DNA of 64,000 nucleotides from Meloidogyne chitwoodi (GCA_015183035.1 JACZZP010000007.1:558001-622000), one strand, 5' to 3'. Shown: positions 22,515 to 33,650, counted from the first letter of the stretch. Translations and numbers: made by a program. Notes: a model not told the origin generated them from the letters alone.

Positions 22515-22748
22515 TTAGTAGAAACGAAAATATTCTATGTTGGACGTCCATAAATGGAGTGTATTAAATTGTAAATACAACAAATTTGATGAAAAATGGC
22601 TAATGGATATTTGTATAATTTGAATAGTCAACTTAACAAATGTATTGTATATGAATCTTTTTTTCCATCGCTTACAATATTCTGATTTAAAAGCAAGAAA
22701 GCTTTTGACAAATTTTGGCAAAGCTGTAACTACCATACAAATTATCAT
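22515..22748 (-). CDS. Hypothetical minus-strand open frame
   Basis: 77 codons, with a more balanced stretch ALPKFVKSFLAFKSEYCKRW than the background. No signal, motif or exon partner recognised. May be a decayed exon or chance. The 22750-23880 stretch beside it is A/T-rich and empty to my reading. Confidence 0.2.
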   Translation of the reverse strand: MIICMVVTALPKFVKSFLAFKSEYCKRWKKRFIYNTFVKLTIQIIQISISHFSSNLLYLQFNTLHLWTSNIEYFRFY

Positions 22749-23963
22749 TGCATATTTGCTAAGATTTTAGTCGATGATTATTATTATAAAATAAACCACG
22801 ATTGCATAATAAAAAACAATGATGAGTTAGTATTTTTCGTTGCCCCCATGTAAAATAGCTTTTCAATTTAAAATAATTTTGTAAATATTGGTGAAGGGCT
22901 TATATTTTAGATAAATGAAATTATTTTAATTTGTTTATATATTTTATGAAATTAAACATTTATATAAAATTAATTAAATTCAAAAAATACTCTATTGTTA
23001 TATATATATAATAAGTCATATTCAACTTAATATAAAAAAATAATATTATTAAACTTTTATATAAAATTAATAAAAATTAATAAAATTAAAAATTTAAATT
23101 TAAAAAAATATTATAATTAAACTTTTATATAAAATAAAAATTTTTTTTTACGAAATTTTTACAAAAAAATAATTTAATCATTTTTTAAATAATTTTTAAA
23201 GTTAATTTTTTAATATAATTTTTAAATTAATTTTATTAAATATAATTTATAAATTGTTTTCTAAAAAAATAAATTTATTATTATTTTAATTTTTACATAT
23301 TTTTTTTAAAATGATGTAAAACTCGGGCTTATACTACTTGGATTTTAAATAAAATTCTTTTTAGTTTTGTCAGTGGTTTGTAAAATAAGTTTTTTTCTCA
23401 TGATAAATTTTCATTATAATTATAATTGTTTGGTAAAATAAATTTTTTTGTTTTATTCATGTGTGTTTAATTAAGTTTGAAATATTTAGGCGATATTCAG
23501 AATTTTTTTCCTCCTGGGAACTTCACATTTATAAGAAAATTTCTCAGCTGATATTTTAGAATTTTTCTGAAAGATTTAGGACCATTTATGATTATTCTAA
23601 TATAATACAGTTTTTGATTATTTCGGGAGAAAAGTTGAGTAATTTAATAAAATCAAGAACTTACTAAAAATATTATAAAGTAATTATTCTACTAGATTTG
23701 AATGTTTTTATTATACTGAAATTTTTATTTAAAATGATAAGAAAATTTTGAAAGAATCTTTTAATTGGTTATAGCAAAAACATAATTAGAAAATTATCAT
23801 TTTTATAAATAATTTTGTATTTTTTTCATTCACATTGTCATTTTTCGGAAAAGTATAAATTATAAAATTAAAATAAATGGGAAGAGGAAGAGGCAAAGAA
23901 GAACAAGTTGGGAGAGGATGTTGACTTGGAAAAATTAAAAGAAGAAAACAAAAATAACAACAG

Positions 23964-24210
23964 CTACAGATTCCAACAAACTTATTACCATCAAAAACAT
24001 TAATATCTTCATTAAAACAACATAGGTAATATAATTCAAAAGAGAAGAACAAAATAATTATTTAAATAACTAATCTTTCTTCTAATAATTTCCAGGCCCT
24101 TCATTAAAGAAAAAATTAATTTTTCTTCAAATTTTGATAATTTAATACAAGAACCCTGTTGTGACGTAGGAACGTCACAATTAATTACTTTTCTTTATTT
24201 TATTATATAA
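23964..24210 (+). CDS. 3' end of an unrecognised spliced gene
   Basis: Exon 23964-24025 (LQIPTNLLPSKTLISSLKQH), donor AG|GTAATA at 24026, acceptor TTTCCAG at 24089-24095, final exon 24096-24210 (RPFIKEKINFSSNFDNLIQE, then PCCDVGTSQLITFLYFII and TAA). Splice phases agree, which is the main support. The 5' part may include the Glu/Lys-rich reading WEEEEAKKNKLGEDVDLEKL at 23879-23960, in another frame. Function unknown. A perfect stem-loop sits inside the last exon. Confidence 0.35.
24159..24180. repeat. Perfect 9-bp stem-loop containing TGACGT
   Basis: TTGTGACGT (24159-24167), loop AGGA, ACGTCACAA (24172-24180). The arms hold CRE-like TGACGT half-sites. It could be a transposon terminus remnant, a hairpin or a bZIP site; nothing decides. 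Confidence 0.5.
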
Positions 24211-24300
24211 ACTTCAATTTATTTTCATATAAATATGTAATTTTTCCCCCCATTTATTATTATTATTCCTTTTAATAAAATTTTTTTTATAAATATTTTT

Positions 24301-24352
24301 AATTTCGTGTGGTAATATTGTGGCGACCTTGGCAGGATTCGCAAGCGCGATC
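24301..24352 (-). pseudogene. Possible zinc-knuckle relic of a retroelement gag
   Basis: The minus frame from 24352 reads DRACESCQGRHNITTRN then TAA. C-x2-C-x3/4-H resembles the single knuckle (C-x2-C-x3-K/R-H-H-T) of BEL/Pao gag proteins, but the final Cys is missing and only 17 codons remain. Its GC content is above the neighbourhood. Confidence 0.2.
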
Positions 24353-24842
24353 AAAAAATAATAATAAAATATATTTTTTTCTTTTATAAAAAAAAATTTC
24401 GCGGAGATAATAAAAATTTTCCGCTCTCTTAAACAAAATAAATAAACGAGATTTTTTTTATTAAACAAATTTCGCGGAAAAAAAAAATAAATAGATCTCC
24501 ACTCTAAAAAATTAATTAAAAATTTTTTAATTTTTTTCTATAACAAACAACAATAATAAACTCCTTTACTAAAATAAAATATTTTTTTAAAGTAAGTCAG
24601 TGCAATTGATTATAATGGGAAAAAAGTCATCCACTTTTTCACTCAAGCCCCCCATTTAGTAATTTTTTTCCGGCAACAATTTAACTTTGGGAAATCAAAT
24701 TTTGCTGCAAAAAGCAAGCCTATTTTTACACAAAGGCATCGTGCTTCAAAGATTCGGATTCAGCATCTAGGATGATGGAAAATTGCTAAGAAAATCAAAA
24801 GCAAAAGAAAAAAAATAATTTAAAAATCTGTCTTAAATTTAA

Positions 24843-25200
24843 ATAACATTGTTGAAAAATTCATAAAAATAATTGATTTTTACTTTTTTAAAATCAAAAT
24901 TTTTTCTTAAAAAATATTAAAAAAATCAAATATAATGTCAAACCCCTTGAGTGGGAACATGGGAGAAATCACTAAATGAATTGAGGTTATTAAATAACAG
25001 AGACCTTAATTGCTAAAAAATAATTTAAATTAAAAAATGAATTATGAGGTTATACATTAACTCATCCTTTGAATTTGAATTAATTCAAATTTGATTATTC
25101 TCAAATTCCATAGCATATATGTCCACACGACCCCCTTATTGTCCTGGACGTGTATCACCAAAGCTGATAGAAAAAATATATAATAAATTGTTAAATTAAA
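24843..25200. repeat. About 360-bp dispersed repeat, copy 1 (partner 39545-39920)
   Basis: Very similar to 39545-39920 over nearly the whole length, including TGTCAAACCCCTTGAGTGGG, AACATGGGAGAAATCACTAA and CACACGACCCCCTTATTGTC. The 39-kb copy carries a 27-base insertion (TATACGGAATTGATTTAATT...). Compact non-coding unit with two GC-rich cores, perhaps a non-autonomous element or ncRNA-derived. Confidence 0.75.
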
Positions 25201-25350
25201 AAATTCATATTTACTATATACTTAAAAAAGTTTTAAAATTAAAAATTATAAAAATGTCATTTAAACAATTGAATCTAGGTATCTAATTATATGAAAATAA
25301 ATTATATCGATTTAAAATTAAATATACTATTTACTTTTAAAAATATTTAG

Positions 25351-25491
25351 TTAAACCAGTTGTGCATCAACAAAAAAGTGAATCCTCTCATTTCATCACA
25401 TGAACTCGTTCATCGGATTGTTCAAGAGTCTTCAATATCAAGGACGATTCTGACTGGATGGACGGTCATGGAACAATTTTACAATAAATGA
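25351..25491 (+). CDS. Orphan terminal exon (SHELVHRIVQESS family)
   Basis: After acceptor AAATATTTAG a frame of 46 codons runs to TGA 25489-25491: LNQLCINKKVNPLISSHELV, HRIVQESSISRTILTGWTVM, EQFYNK. Strongly protein-like composition. A second copy of its core (SILSHELVHRIVDESST) is at 53118-53170, so it belongs to a repeat family. It ends 52 bases before the hAT element. Possibly part of another transposase; not identified. Confidence 0.4.
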   Translation, partial: LNQLCINKKVNPLISSHELVHRIVQESSISRTILTGWTVMEQFYNK

Positions 25492-25559
25492 AGATGAAAG
25501 ATATATTTCTGAAGAAGGAAAAAAATAAAATAAAAATTTTAAACAGTGCTGGGTATGGC

Positions 25560-25735
25560 TCCGGATTTTGGCTCCGGAGCCGGCTCCGATTGGCTCCGGC
25601 TCCGGAGCTGGAGCTGGAGCCGGAGCTCAATTTTAAAAATGCCCGGAGCCGGAGCTGGAGCCGGAGCCAAATTTTAAAAATGGCCGGAGCTGGAGCCGGA
25701 GCTAAGTTTTTTCAAGTCCCCATAGCTCCGGCCAG
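25560..25735. repeat. Left GGCTCCGGAGCC subterminal array of the hAT element
   Basis: Dense alternation of GGCTCCGG/CCGGAGCC/GGAGCTGGAGCC, about 45-base higher-order units separated by AAATTTTAAAAATGG. A striking GC island in this genome. Likely transposase binding sites; role inferred. Confidence 0.85.
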
Positions 25736-26002
25736 ACAAGGGAGAGAGATATTTTGTGAGTGAGAAGTGAGCGCAATAAATAATTAAGACTGCGTTAGAT
25801 TAAAATAGAGATTTTATTTATATGTGAGAGAAGAATATTGAAAAAATAGCCAACTAATGGCGTCTTTTAGTCATATGTTCAATCGAATATATGCCTTTTA
25901 TTTTTTACTGTTTTCAGCAAATAAATATTTAATACCCTTACTTAAAGCTGAAAGTTATTCAATAGGCTTTAATCTTTTGTTAAAACCTTTAAATATTCAT
26001 AA

Positions 26003-28289
26003 ATGTCTTCAAATGGATCAAGTAATGACGGGACCAGTTCTGTCACTACTAGTACGAATAAAAAAAGAAAAATTACAAGTATTTTTTTAAATTTTTACTT
26101 CTAGATATTTATATTTAGAACGTTCTCCATATAGATTTGGTTTACAGTGGTAAGTGTTCAATTAGCGGCTGCAATCAGATATTTATGAAACCTAAGGCAT
26201 CAAATATAAAAAGGCATTTTGAGAGAGAACATCATCAAAAATATCTTGAACTTGAAAAGAATATTAAAAACGAACAAGACAACCAGAAGAAACTGGAATT
26301 TCCTGTAGTGCTAGGCAAAACAAAAGCTAGAAGGTATTTTACGTTATACGCAGCAACTAGCACATTTCCTTCTTATCATGTTGAAAATAAATGGTTAAAA
26401 GTAATAAACCAAAACGATTACTTTTAATTTAATTTTTATATTCAGCTGTTTGCCGATACTCACCCTGGTTTTAAATTACCAGACAGAAAAACGCTAGCAA
26501 AGGAAATGGATAAAGAATTAATGGATGTCTGTGAACGGTTATCAATTATTTTATCTCAGTGCCCAGCAAAAATTACTCTTTCTACAGACATCTATACAAC
26601 TAAAGGAATGATGAATTCCTACCTTGGAGTGAGTAAAATTAAAAAATATTTTCACAATAAATTTAGGTTTGTGCACATTATTTTAGTACTGTAAAAGGAT
26701 CTATTGCATCATTAGCATTAGACGTTGTGGAAATCCCTTTTGCCCACACATCTCAGAATATTCTAAATTTATTTAACAATATTTTGGATAAATACAAAAT
26801 AGATAAAGAGAAGATTCTTCGGATAGTAACAGACTCTGCTGCTAATATGAAAGCCGCTTTTCGGTTTTAATAATAATGACTAAAAACTGATAATTTAATT
26901 TTTTAGTGAATTTGGAAAGGAAGAAGAAGAACAATTAAGTGATGAATCAGAGCCTGAAGACGACCTTGAATATTTAGCTGATGAATCATCAATATTAGAT
27001 TTGCTGCAATCTAATGACGATATAGGTAATAATACATATGGAATACTTTAAGAATTTAAATACAAATTTCAGGTTTATTTCCAATTGAGGAATCACAATT
27101 TACTATGATTCGTTCTCATTCACCATGTGCAGCACACTTATTACAATTGTGCCTGAAAGACACATTTGAGATAAATACAAATAAATCAAAAATGATCAAA
27201 AAAATATTTTCTCTATCCTAAACAAATTTGCACATTCACATTCAGAGACAAAAGAATTATACAAATTAACAAACAAAAAACTTATATTGCCATCTAATAC
27301 TCGCTGGTCTAGCCTTTACCACACTTATAAGCGTTTGATGGAAGTAGTTGACTCTGTTAATACTATTTGTTTAAGAAAAAAATGGGCTTTTATCTCACAT
27401 GAAACTTTGGAAGAAATAACGGATATTTTGAAGGTGGTAGAGCCTGTTTATTTGTTTCAGGTAATTAGATAAATTTACTCTTAATTTTTTTAAAGAAGAA
27501 ACTACAATCTGCAACTGTTCCAACAATTTCATTATTATTACCAGGGTTGATACAGCTTAGGACAACTGTTTCAGTATGAATTAGTTTTTAAAATATCTAA
27601 TTAGTTTATCACTTAAGGATTCGTTGAGCTCTTACGGAGCTGATTTCAATGAATCGCTAAATAAACGATTTTCGCATATTTTTTCTGTTATCAATGGTAA
27701 TGAAGCAGATCCTATTTTTATTAGTTCAGCAGTACTTGACACAACAGTTGCATTTCTTCTTTCTGATTATTATGACATCGCCAGAACAGCGTTAAAGAAA
27801 CTGGTTTATATTGCATTAAGTTTAAACAATATTCTTACAGTTCGTTGAAATGCATAAAACAAACGATGAGGAATTTTATACTCCCTGTAATATTGAAGAG
27901 GATGTTGAATCCCCTTTTGGATTTGGAATGATACGTGTATCTACTCCTAACATTTCAGATCCTTCCCCGTACCTTGAACTTGAAGCTGAAATAGCTAAAT
28001 ATTTGGAATTAGTGAAGAAAGGGCCAATTAAAAAGAATACTATTAATTTTTGGGTCGACAATCAAACGGTAATGTAATCGTATATATCAACAAATTATTC
28101 ATTCAGCTATTTCCCAACCTGTACAAACTAGCTTATGAAATCCTGCCGTCGCCTGCTACTAGTTCTGAAGTTGAACGCCTTTTTTCCCAAGTTACACTAC
28201 ATACTGTTGGTCACAAATCATCCTCAAAAGAGAAATCTGTTCGCCGTAAAACGTTGCTTAAATTTAATGATAGTTTGATAAAAATTTGA
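26003..28289 (+). pseudogene. hAT transposase with BED zinc finger, ten exons, one single-base frameshift
   Basis: Exons: 26003-26078, 26135-26400, 26446-26628, 26667-26863, 26907-27025, 27073-27460, 27496-27573, 27618-27803, 27841-28068, 28107-28289. All have GT-AG borders and consistent phases; about 634 residues once the shift is allowed for. The BED finger has C33, C38, H53 and H58 (KCSISGC...IKRHFEREHH). TLSTDIYTTKGMM and ILRIVTDSAANMKAAF hold the first two catalytic Asp. Also SPCAAHLLQLCLKD, NTRWSSLYHTYKRL, and the C-terminal dimerisation block PNLYKLAYEILPSPATSSEVE followed by RLFSQ. The only lesion seen is one missing A in the A7 run 27198-27204 of exon 6, which exposes TAA at about 27220. 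ATG 26003 is chosen because it splices in phase to the finger. Either recently dead or a sequencing error. Confidence 0.88.
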
Positions 28290-28404
28290 GTGGGTATTTT
28301 TTAACATTTTTCCATTTTTCAATTTTAATATAAAATTGTCAATTATATTAATTTGTTATCAGAAATAAAATTTTTTATAAACCATAGCTTCTTTTTTAAC
28401 ATAT

Positions 28405-28545
28405 TTGGCTCCGGAGCCGGCTCCGATTGGCTCCGGCTCCGGAGCCGGAGCTGGAGCCGGAGCCAAATTTTAAAAATGGCCGGAGCTGGAGCCGGAGCTA
28501 AATTTTAAAAATGGCCGGAGCCGGAGCTGGAGCCGGAGCCACAAA
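28405..28545. repeat. Right GGCTCCGGAGCC subterminal array of the hAT element
   Basis: Same motifs as the left array, same orientation of the AAATTTTAAAAATGGCCGGAG spacers, so the two arrays are direct rather than inverted copies in part. Ends 8 bases before the right terminal repeat. Confidence 0.85.
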
Positions 28546-28673
28546 ACGTCCAATACCCAGCACTGATTTTAAATAAACTATACAAGGAAATAATATGTTT
28601 GTTAATTCATTTATTATCTCAAGATATTACCCTAGAAATGGCTATACTATATTCAAAGGCACAGAACTCTTTA

Positions 28674-29400
28674 TGGGTCTGAGCTTCTAATTACGAGCTA
28701 TCTCTTCCTAGGTCTAAGTTAACTATTAAAATAAACAGGAGTAATTTGAATTACTTTCGTAAAAATATAGAATTTAATTAAAAAATGAATAACTCACAAA
28801 TATTACCGAAAAATTTTTTATAACTATTTAATTTTTACAATCATTTTTTGATTCAATCATGATAGTAAAAAGTAAAAAATTTCTAATATTTTTTTTGAAA
28901 ATTTTAAAAAATAATTAAATATGCATGACTGTATGTCGTGATAAGTAAAAAAGTATAATATTAAAAATAATTGATTTTTATTAAAAATTGTTTATATTTT
29001 AAAAAATAAGTTTACAAATAATTTTTTAAAATTTTAATATTTTTAGGTTATAATTTTATATCTGAATTTATTAATTTAAAATTGATTACATTAGGGTGAT
29101 TACATCTTACATTTTCTGTGGATGGCGAAATGGACATATGTTTGAGTAAAGCAGTAGAAAATATTCAAATGGGATTATGAGCTAGAAACTAGAAATACTA
29201 TTAATATTTAAAAAAAGATAATTAAATCTAAAAAAATTTTTTATTCATTACAAAAATCTAAATATATAACCTGCTTGTATGTGGATCTTTTACAAAGGTT
29301 AGCTACTAATTTATGGGTCCCGGACTCTACGGGTCTAAGCTTCTGAATTACGAGCCACTACTCCTAGGCCGTAATTAACTTTTGCAATAAATAGGTGTAA
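28674..29400. repeat. Two GAGCCAC/CCTAGGC repeat copies (28674-28745, 29145-29400) in A/T-rich spacer
   Basis: The first is short (GGGTCTGAGCTTCTAATTAC...), the second is long and matches 16770-17030. Between and after them (to 29580) the DNA is A/T-rich without frames. Confidence 0.55.
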
Positions 29401-29869
29401 TTTTATATTTTTTTTAAAATATAAAATTAATATAAAATAATAAAATTGGGTTGATTTATTTTTAAAAATATTTTATTTTTTGAATATAAATTAAATGATT
29501 AAAAATTAAGTAAATAAAATAAAAAATTGGGTTTTATTTTAAAAAATTAAAAATATTTTATTTTTTAATTATTCAACACAGGAAATTCGTTGTCTTATTT
29601 GTCGACAACAAGGCGCTACATTATACAGCTAAAAGATATTGACAATTATTTACGTTTATATAATAAACATTATACGAAAATGTAAGCTATTACGAAAAAG
29701 TAGTATACAGACACGAATTTCAGTTCCAACGTTTGAATATAAAATTATTAAAAAATTTACAACGATCTTTTAATGTAATAGTAGATAAAAAATTTAAAAT
29801 TTTTATATTATTAAATTTCTATATTTAACAAAGTGGAGCCCCGTTAACTATACTTATATTATAAAAACT

Positions 29870-30200
29870 TATTTTTTAACTTAAAAAATATTTTTAAACC
29901 AATAAAAATTTTTTAAATAAAAATACATTAAAATTTTATTTTGAAATCAAAAATCTTAATTTTTCAAAATATTTGAAATTTATTGGTTTAAAAAAATTTT
30001 TTTTAATCATATTTTTATTTATTAAAACACTTATTTATTTTTGAACTTATAAAAAAAATATTCTTTTTTTTTAACCAATAAAATTTTTTTAATATAAAAT
30101 ACATTAAAATTTTAATTTTTCAAAAAATTTTAAATTAATTGTTTTAAAATTTTTTCTTATTAAAACATTTTTCATTTCTATTTATTAATGTTTTAATTTT
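29870..30200. repeat. A/T hairpin-rich repeat, copy 2
   Basis: Internally repeated as well: AACCAATAAAAATTTTTTAA and ACATTAAAATTTTAATTTT-type blocks occur two or three times. Partner of 22066-22500. Confidence 0.45.
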
Positions 30201-30439
30201 ATTTATTAAATAACTTTTTTTTAATTTGTTCCTTTATTTAGGTAAAAATAAAAATTATAAAATACATTTAGGTAAAAAATTAACTTTATTAAGAACCTGA
30301 TGAAATCTTATTAGACTTCGATTCAGACAATAGTTGGAGATTCTAAAAATAACCGAGCTGATATTTAGTTCATAAGAAAATAATAATATTTTTTAATTGA
30401 ATTTAGGATTTTTTAAATCCAAAAAATCCTAAATAAAAA

Positions 30440-30769
30440 ATGCCACTTCCAAAATTTATGGATCAATTAATTTTACTAGACTGAAAAAACAAGAAAATCC
30501 TAACATGAGGTACCATGATATATGCTTTGAAATACTGGAATAAAAGTGATAGACTCCATATTAGAAAAAAGGAAAAAGAAGATAATCGAGAAAAGCTGAA
30601 TTTACCATCAATATCAACAACAAAGACAACGGCCCCCAATTTACAACCCAAGGAAACCCCTTAACTTATTTCCATCTTAGACTATTCCGACGACGAGTTT
30701 GAGTCTATCCACCGACGCCGCCACATAATCCCATCACCTGTTCTTCGACACCTGAATACCTTAAAATAA
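30440..30769 (+). pseudogene. 110-codon pseudogene with three in-frame stops (LDYSDDEFES family)
   Basis: One frame is protein-like throughout from ATG 30440 to TAA 30767-30769: MPLPKFMDQLILLD, stop, KNKKILT, stop, GTMIYALKYWNKSDRLHIRK, KEKEDNREKLNLPSISTTKT, TAPNLQPKETP, stop, LISILDYSDDEFESIHRRRH, IIPSPVLRHLNTLK. No frameshift, only nonsense changes. The LDYSDDE block recurs at 40383-40420 in another pseudogene and its downstream arginine-rich part at 31960-32010. Possibly a gag-like or other transposon protein; not recognised. Confidence 0.5.
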
Positions 30770-30774
30770 ATCTC

Positions 30775-30870
30775 TTCAAGGTTCTTATTCTTAATAATGA
30801 GCTGAGCGCCAGTAACGTGGCCAAGTTTATCTAAATATTATAAATAATTAAAGTTGTTATTTTGGATATT
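30775..30870. repeat. AATAATGAGCTGAGCGCCAG repeat, copy 1
   Basis: About 95 bases identical or nearly so to 32015-32115 (GCCAGTAACGTGGCCAAGTT...). A diverged third copy is at 19110-19190. Non-coding. Confidence 0.7.
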
Positions 30871-30883
30871 TTCCAAAGGTGAG

Positions 30884-31205
30884 GATTTGTGAAATGAATT
30901 TAAAAAAAATTTAGACTCAGATATTATCAGTTTCTTCCAGTTACAATAAGAATTAATGTTAGAGAATTCATCATACATAATACAGACGAACCAAATACTA
31001 AAAATAAGTAAATTAAAAACAAATAAATTTCTCGATCGATCAAATCAAGTGTATGTGCCAGATGCAACGTTACAAATAGTGTATATTGACAATACAACAA
31101 TGTTGACATCATCCAATTATTTTTTGGGAGGAGGGCGCAGCACGTTTTTGACTAAAATTTTTTTATAATTTTCAGCAGCATCACTGGATCATTAAAAATA
31201 ATATT
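30884..31205 (+). repeat. 330-bp repeat with protein-like readings, copy 2
   Basis: Partner of 15640-15965. The second reading is best here: DRSNQVYVPDATLQIVYIDN followed by TTMLTSSNYFLGGG. Both copies share the same broken junction between the two readings, so the repeat spread after it was already broken, or the junction is an intron. Confidence 0.55.
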
Positions 31206-31371
31206 AATGCTTTATACTTTAAAAGATAAAATATAAAAAATTAATTAATACCCTAAATAAGTTCCAAATTCTCCGTAGAATCAAGAAGAAGAATCGTACG
31301 TCTTTTATAAAATGAAGTTTAACTATATGATAAATGTATAGATAGATAATTCTATTTAAAGATAAATTTCT

Positions 31372-31613
31372 ATGGATTCAAGAAGAATACTTAGAGAAAT
31401 TGTGATTGATGAAGTTTTAGCCAATGGTAATACATTTGGAATTAAAATATTAATATATTTTTAATTATATTTATTCACTAATTAATTATTAAATATTTAC
31501 TTATTATTAATATATTAGTGGAAACTATACCTACTTTTATAAGATGTTTTAGAAACATGATCGATGCTGTGAGAGAAAAAGGCCAACACGTCTGGGTCAA
31601 GGCCTGTGGGTGA
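31372..31613 (+). CDS. Small two-exon gene or fragment (MDSRRILREIVIDEVLAN...)
   Basis: Exon 1 is 31372-31426 (MDSRRILREIVIDEVLAN), intron 31427-31518 (GGTAAT...ATATTAG), exon 2 is 31519-31613 (VETIPTFIRCFRNMIDAVRE, KGQHVWVKACG, TGA). Splice phase fits; 49 residues, charged amphipathic helices. The upstream repeat at 31262-31350 contains a variant of the start (ESRRRIVR), shared with 13060-13205. It may be a truncated transposase N-terminus. No family recognised. Confidence 0.35.
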
Positions 31614-31959
31614 ACACAAGCCCCTACCCGGGACCCTTAAAAATATAAATAAAAATAACTCAATAAAATATTGGAATCTAATAAAACCTCACGGCCTGAA
31701 CAACTAATCATGAGTTTTTTAGGTGTATAAATACGTGGTGAAATTAAGGCAAATACATTAATTTAAATTATATATAACTTCTTTTTAGAGAGATAAAGAA
31801 AAGGATAAATTAATAAAAAGTTTAAAATAAAAATAAAATGAAAATGAAACAAATTACTTTTGATTTAATGAAGGTTGTGTGCTAATTATATTTTTAATTT
31901 CATTATTTCTTTTAATGATTTAATGATTGAGATAATAATTTGATTTAAAAATTGATCCC

Positions 31960-32115
31960 CCGACGCCGCCACATAACCCCATCACCAGTTCTTCGACACC
32001 AGTTATACCTTAAAATAAATCTATCCAAGCTCATTATTCTTAATAATGAGCTGAGCGCCAGTAACGTGGCCAAGTTTATCTAAATATTATAAATAATTAA
32101 GGTTGTTATTTTGGA
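31960..32115. repeat. Copy of the RRRHI-coding and AATAATGAGCTGAGC repeats in original order
   Basis: CGACGCCGCCACATAA.CCCATCACC followed by the 95-base repeat, exactly as at 30706-30870. So these two blocks are one transposed unit. Confidence 0.65.
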
Positions 32116-32119
32116 TATT

Positions 32120-33100
32120 TCCTACGGTGAGGATTACATATCTTTACTAAACAACAAACAGACGAAGTCGTCTACTAAAATGTAAGGTCAAGACCACTAT
32201 ATCACCCACTATAAAGGAAAAGATAAATATTATATTAAATTCGGATTTTGAATATTAATGCTAATATTTACATACACACCATATATAACTGGATTATTAA
32301 AACACTAAATAAAAAAATTTTTTATTCGAATGCTTAAAACTAGAAAAACACTTATTTATTAAATATATAAGAACAATCTTAAAATTATTTTGGCAGTAGC
32401 TTTCATATGAGTACTGCAATTTAAAAAAAAACAACAAAACCTTCACAAGTTAAACATAAATATGAAATTAACGAACACACCATTAATATTTGTTAAACAA
32501 TTAGATTAAAGAGATCATTGTTTTACTTCAGATGGCGCCCAACGAACAAAAATTGATAAATAGAAATACTCTAGAAATGATGAAACATGAGAAAATAATC
32601 CCAGAATCTTAGCTTGGTAATCCCAGAAACAAAGAAGGGTGATGCATAATTTTTTTTAAAAAATGGTAAAGATGAAAAAAATGAAACACTTTATTCTCCA
32701 TCTTTAATAAAAAATAGTTTTTCTTTTTTATTCAAATTGTATTTTTTAATATATTTATAATTTACATTTTTAAGTCTTTATATTTTTTTTATTTTTATTC
32801 AAATAATATTTTTTTAAATATACTCATAATTTAAATAAATAATAATCTATAAAATAAAATTTTAAATCTTTACTCTATTTATTATACTTATGCTCGAAAG
32901 AGGCAGAATTCTCTTAAGTTCAGTTTTAAAGTTAAAAAATTATTAAGTAAATAGTTTTAGCAAAAGTTATTAAAATAATTAATTTTTTTGAAAATATATC
33001 GAGATATGAATGAGTACTGCAAGAATCGCGGTGGACAGAAACAAAATAACTACACTCATAATTATGTCACGTTTTAATGCCCTTGGTCGATTTATCACAT
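32120..33100. other. A/T-rich spacer
   Basis: Nothing supportable. A less biased patch at 32505-32645 has no frame. Confidence 0.5.
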
Positions 33101-33108
33101 AAAGTGTG

Positions 33109-33375
33109 ATGATGGTATGTATAAATATACTTATTGAAAAAATAAATTTTTATAAAGAGCGACTTATTCCTACACAAAAATTACTAAATCATGTACCTTT
33201 AGAATGCTGCACTGTATGCTTTGAAGAAAATGTATTGTGTAATGGTTTATATGAGCAAATAATTTTTGTGAGGAGTATATTGAAATATGATAATTTTAGT
33301 TTTTCAAGAAGATATAAAAATGATGAAAACAAATTAAAAACTGTTGGAAAAGAAACTTTATATAAACTTATTTAA
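33109..33375 (+). CDS. Hypothetical 88-residue open frame
   Basis: ATG ATG at 33109-33114 to TAA 33373-33375. Reads MMVCINILIEKINFYKERLI, PTQKLLNHVPLECCTVCFEE, NVLCNGLYEQIIFVRSILKY, then a Ser/Lys-rich tail. A C-C-x2-C...C cluster (CCTVCFEENVLC) could be part of a metal site but lacks partners. Balanced composition argues for real or recently real coding sequence. No family recognised. Confidence 0.3.
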   Translation: MMVCINILIEKINFYKERLIPTQKLLNHVPLECCTVCFEENVLCNGLYEQIIFVRSILKYDNFSFSRRYKNDENKLKTVGKETLYKLI

Positions 33376-33650
33376 AAAAATCACTTATCCGTAGTACAAA
33401 GGAAGGTACCCCCACTGGTACTCGACAAGTATGTCAACTGGCAAGGCCAATAAATAAAATTAATTTTTAAAATTTATGTTTCACACATATTAATTTATTA
33501 TTATAAAATATTAGTGATATTATTTTAATACGAATAAAAATTTTTCCAATATATTATACTTTTTTATGTTCATAATAAAAACAGGAGCAAATGGTAATAT
33601 TGTAAAAATGTTGAGAGTTTGCACATCAATGGGGCAAAAATAAAAATAAC

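Larger units (their letters stand above)
25544..28565 (+). mobile_element. Complete hAT transposon with 8-bp target duplication
   Basis: Ends CAGTGCTGGGTAT (25544-25556) and ATACCCAGCACTG (28553-28565) are perfect 13-bp inverted repeats starting CAG, as in hAT. The flanks are the exact 8-bp duplication ATTTTAAA at 25536-25543 and 28566-28573. The 3022-bp element contains one BED-finger transposase gene and GC-rich subterminal arrays on both sides. Confidence 0.95.

Noticed and set aside
23786..24052. Minus-strand 88-codon Cys/Phe-rich frame.
   Set aside because: Antisense of the Glu/Lys-rich plus reading and the spliced gene at 23964-24210.
24301..24352. Possible 3' half of a tRNA (GGCAGGATTCGCAAGCGCGA).
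   Set aside because: No cloverleaf, acceptor stem or B-box GGTTCGANTCC can be built. No convincing tRNA or rRNA was found anywhere in the window.
25488..25763. Frame over the left hAT-1 terminus (Arg/Ser/Glu/Leu repeats).
   Set aside because: It crosses the target duplication and terminal repeat and only translates the GGCTCCGG array.
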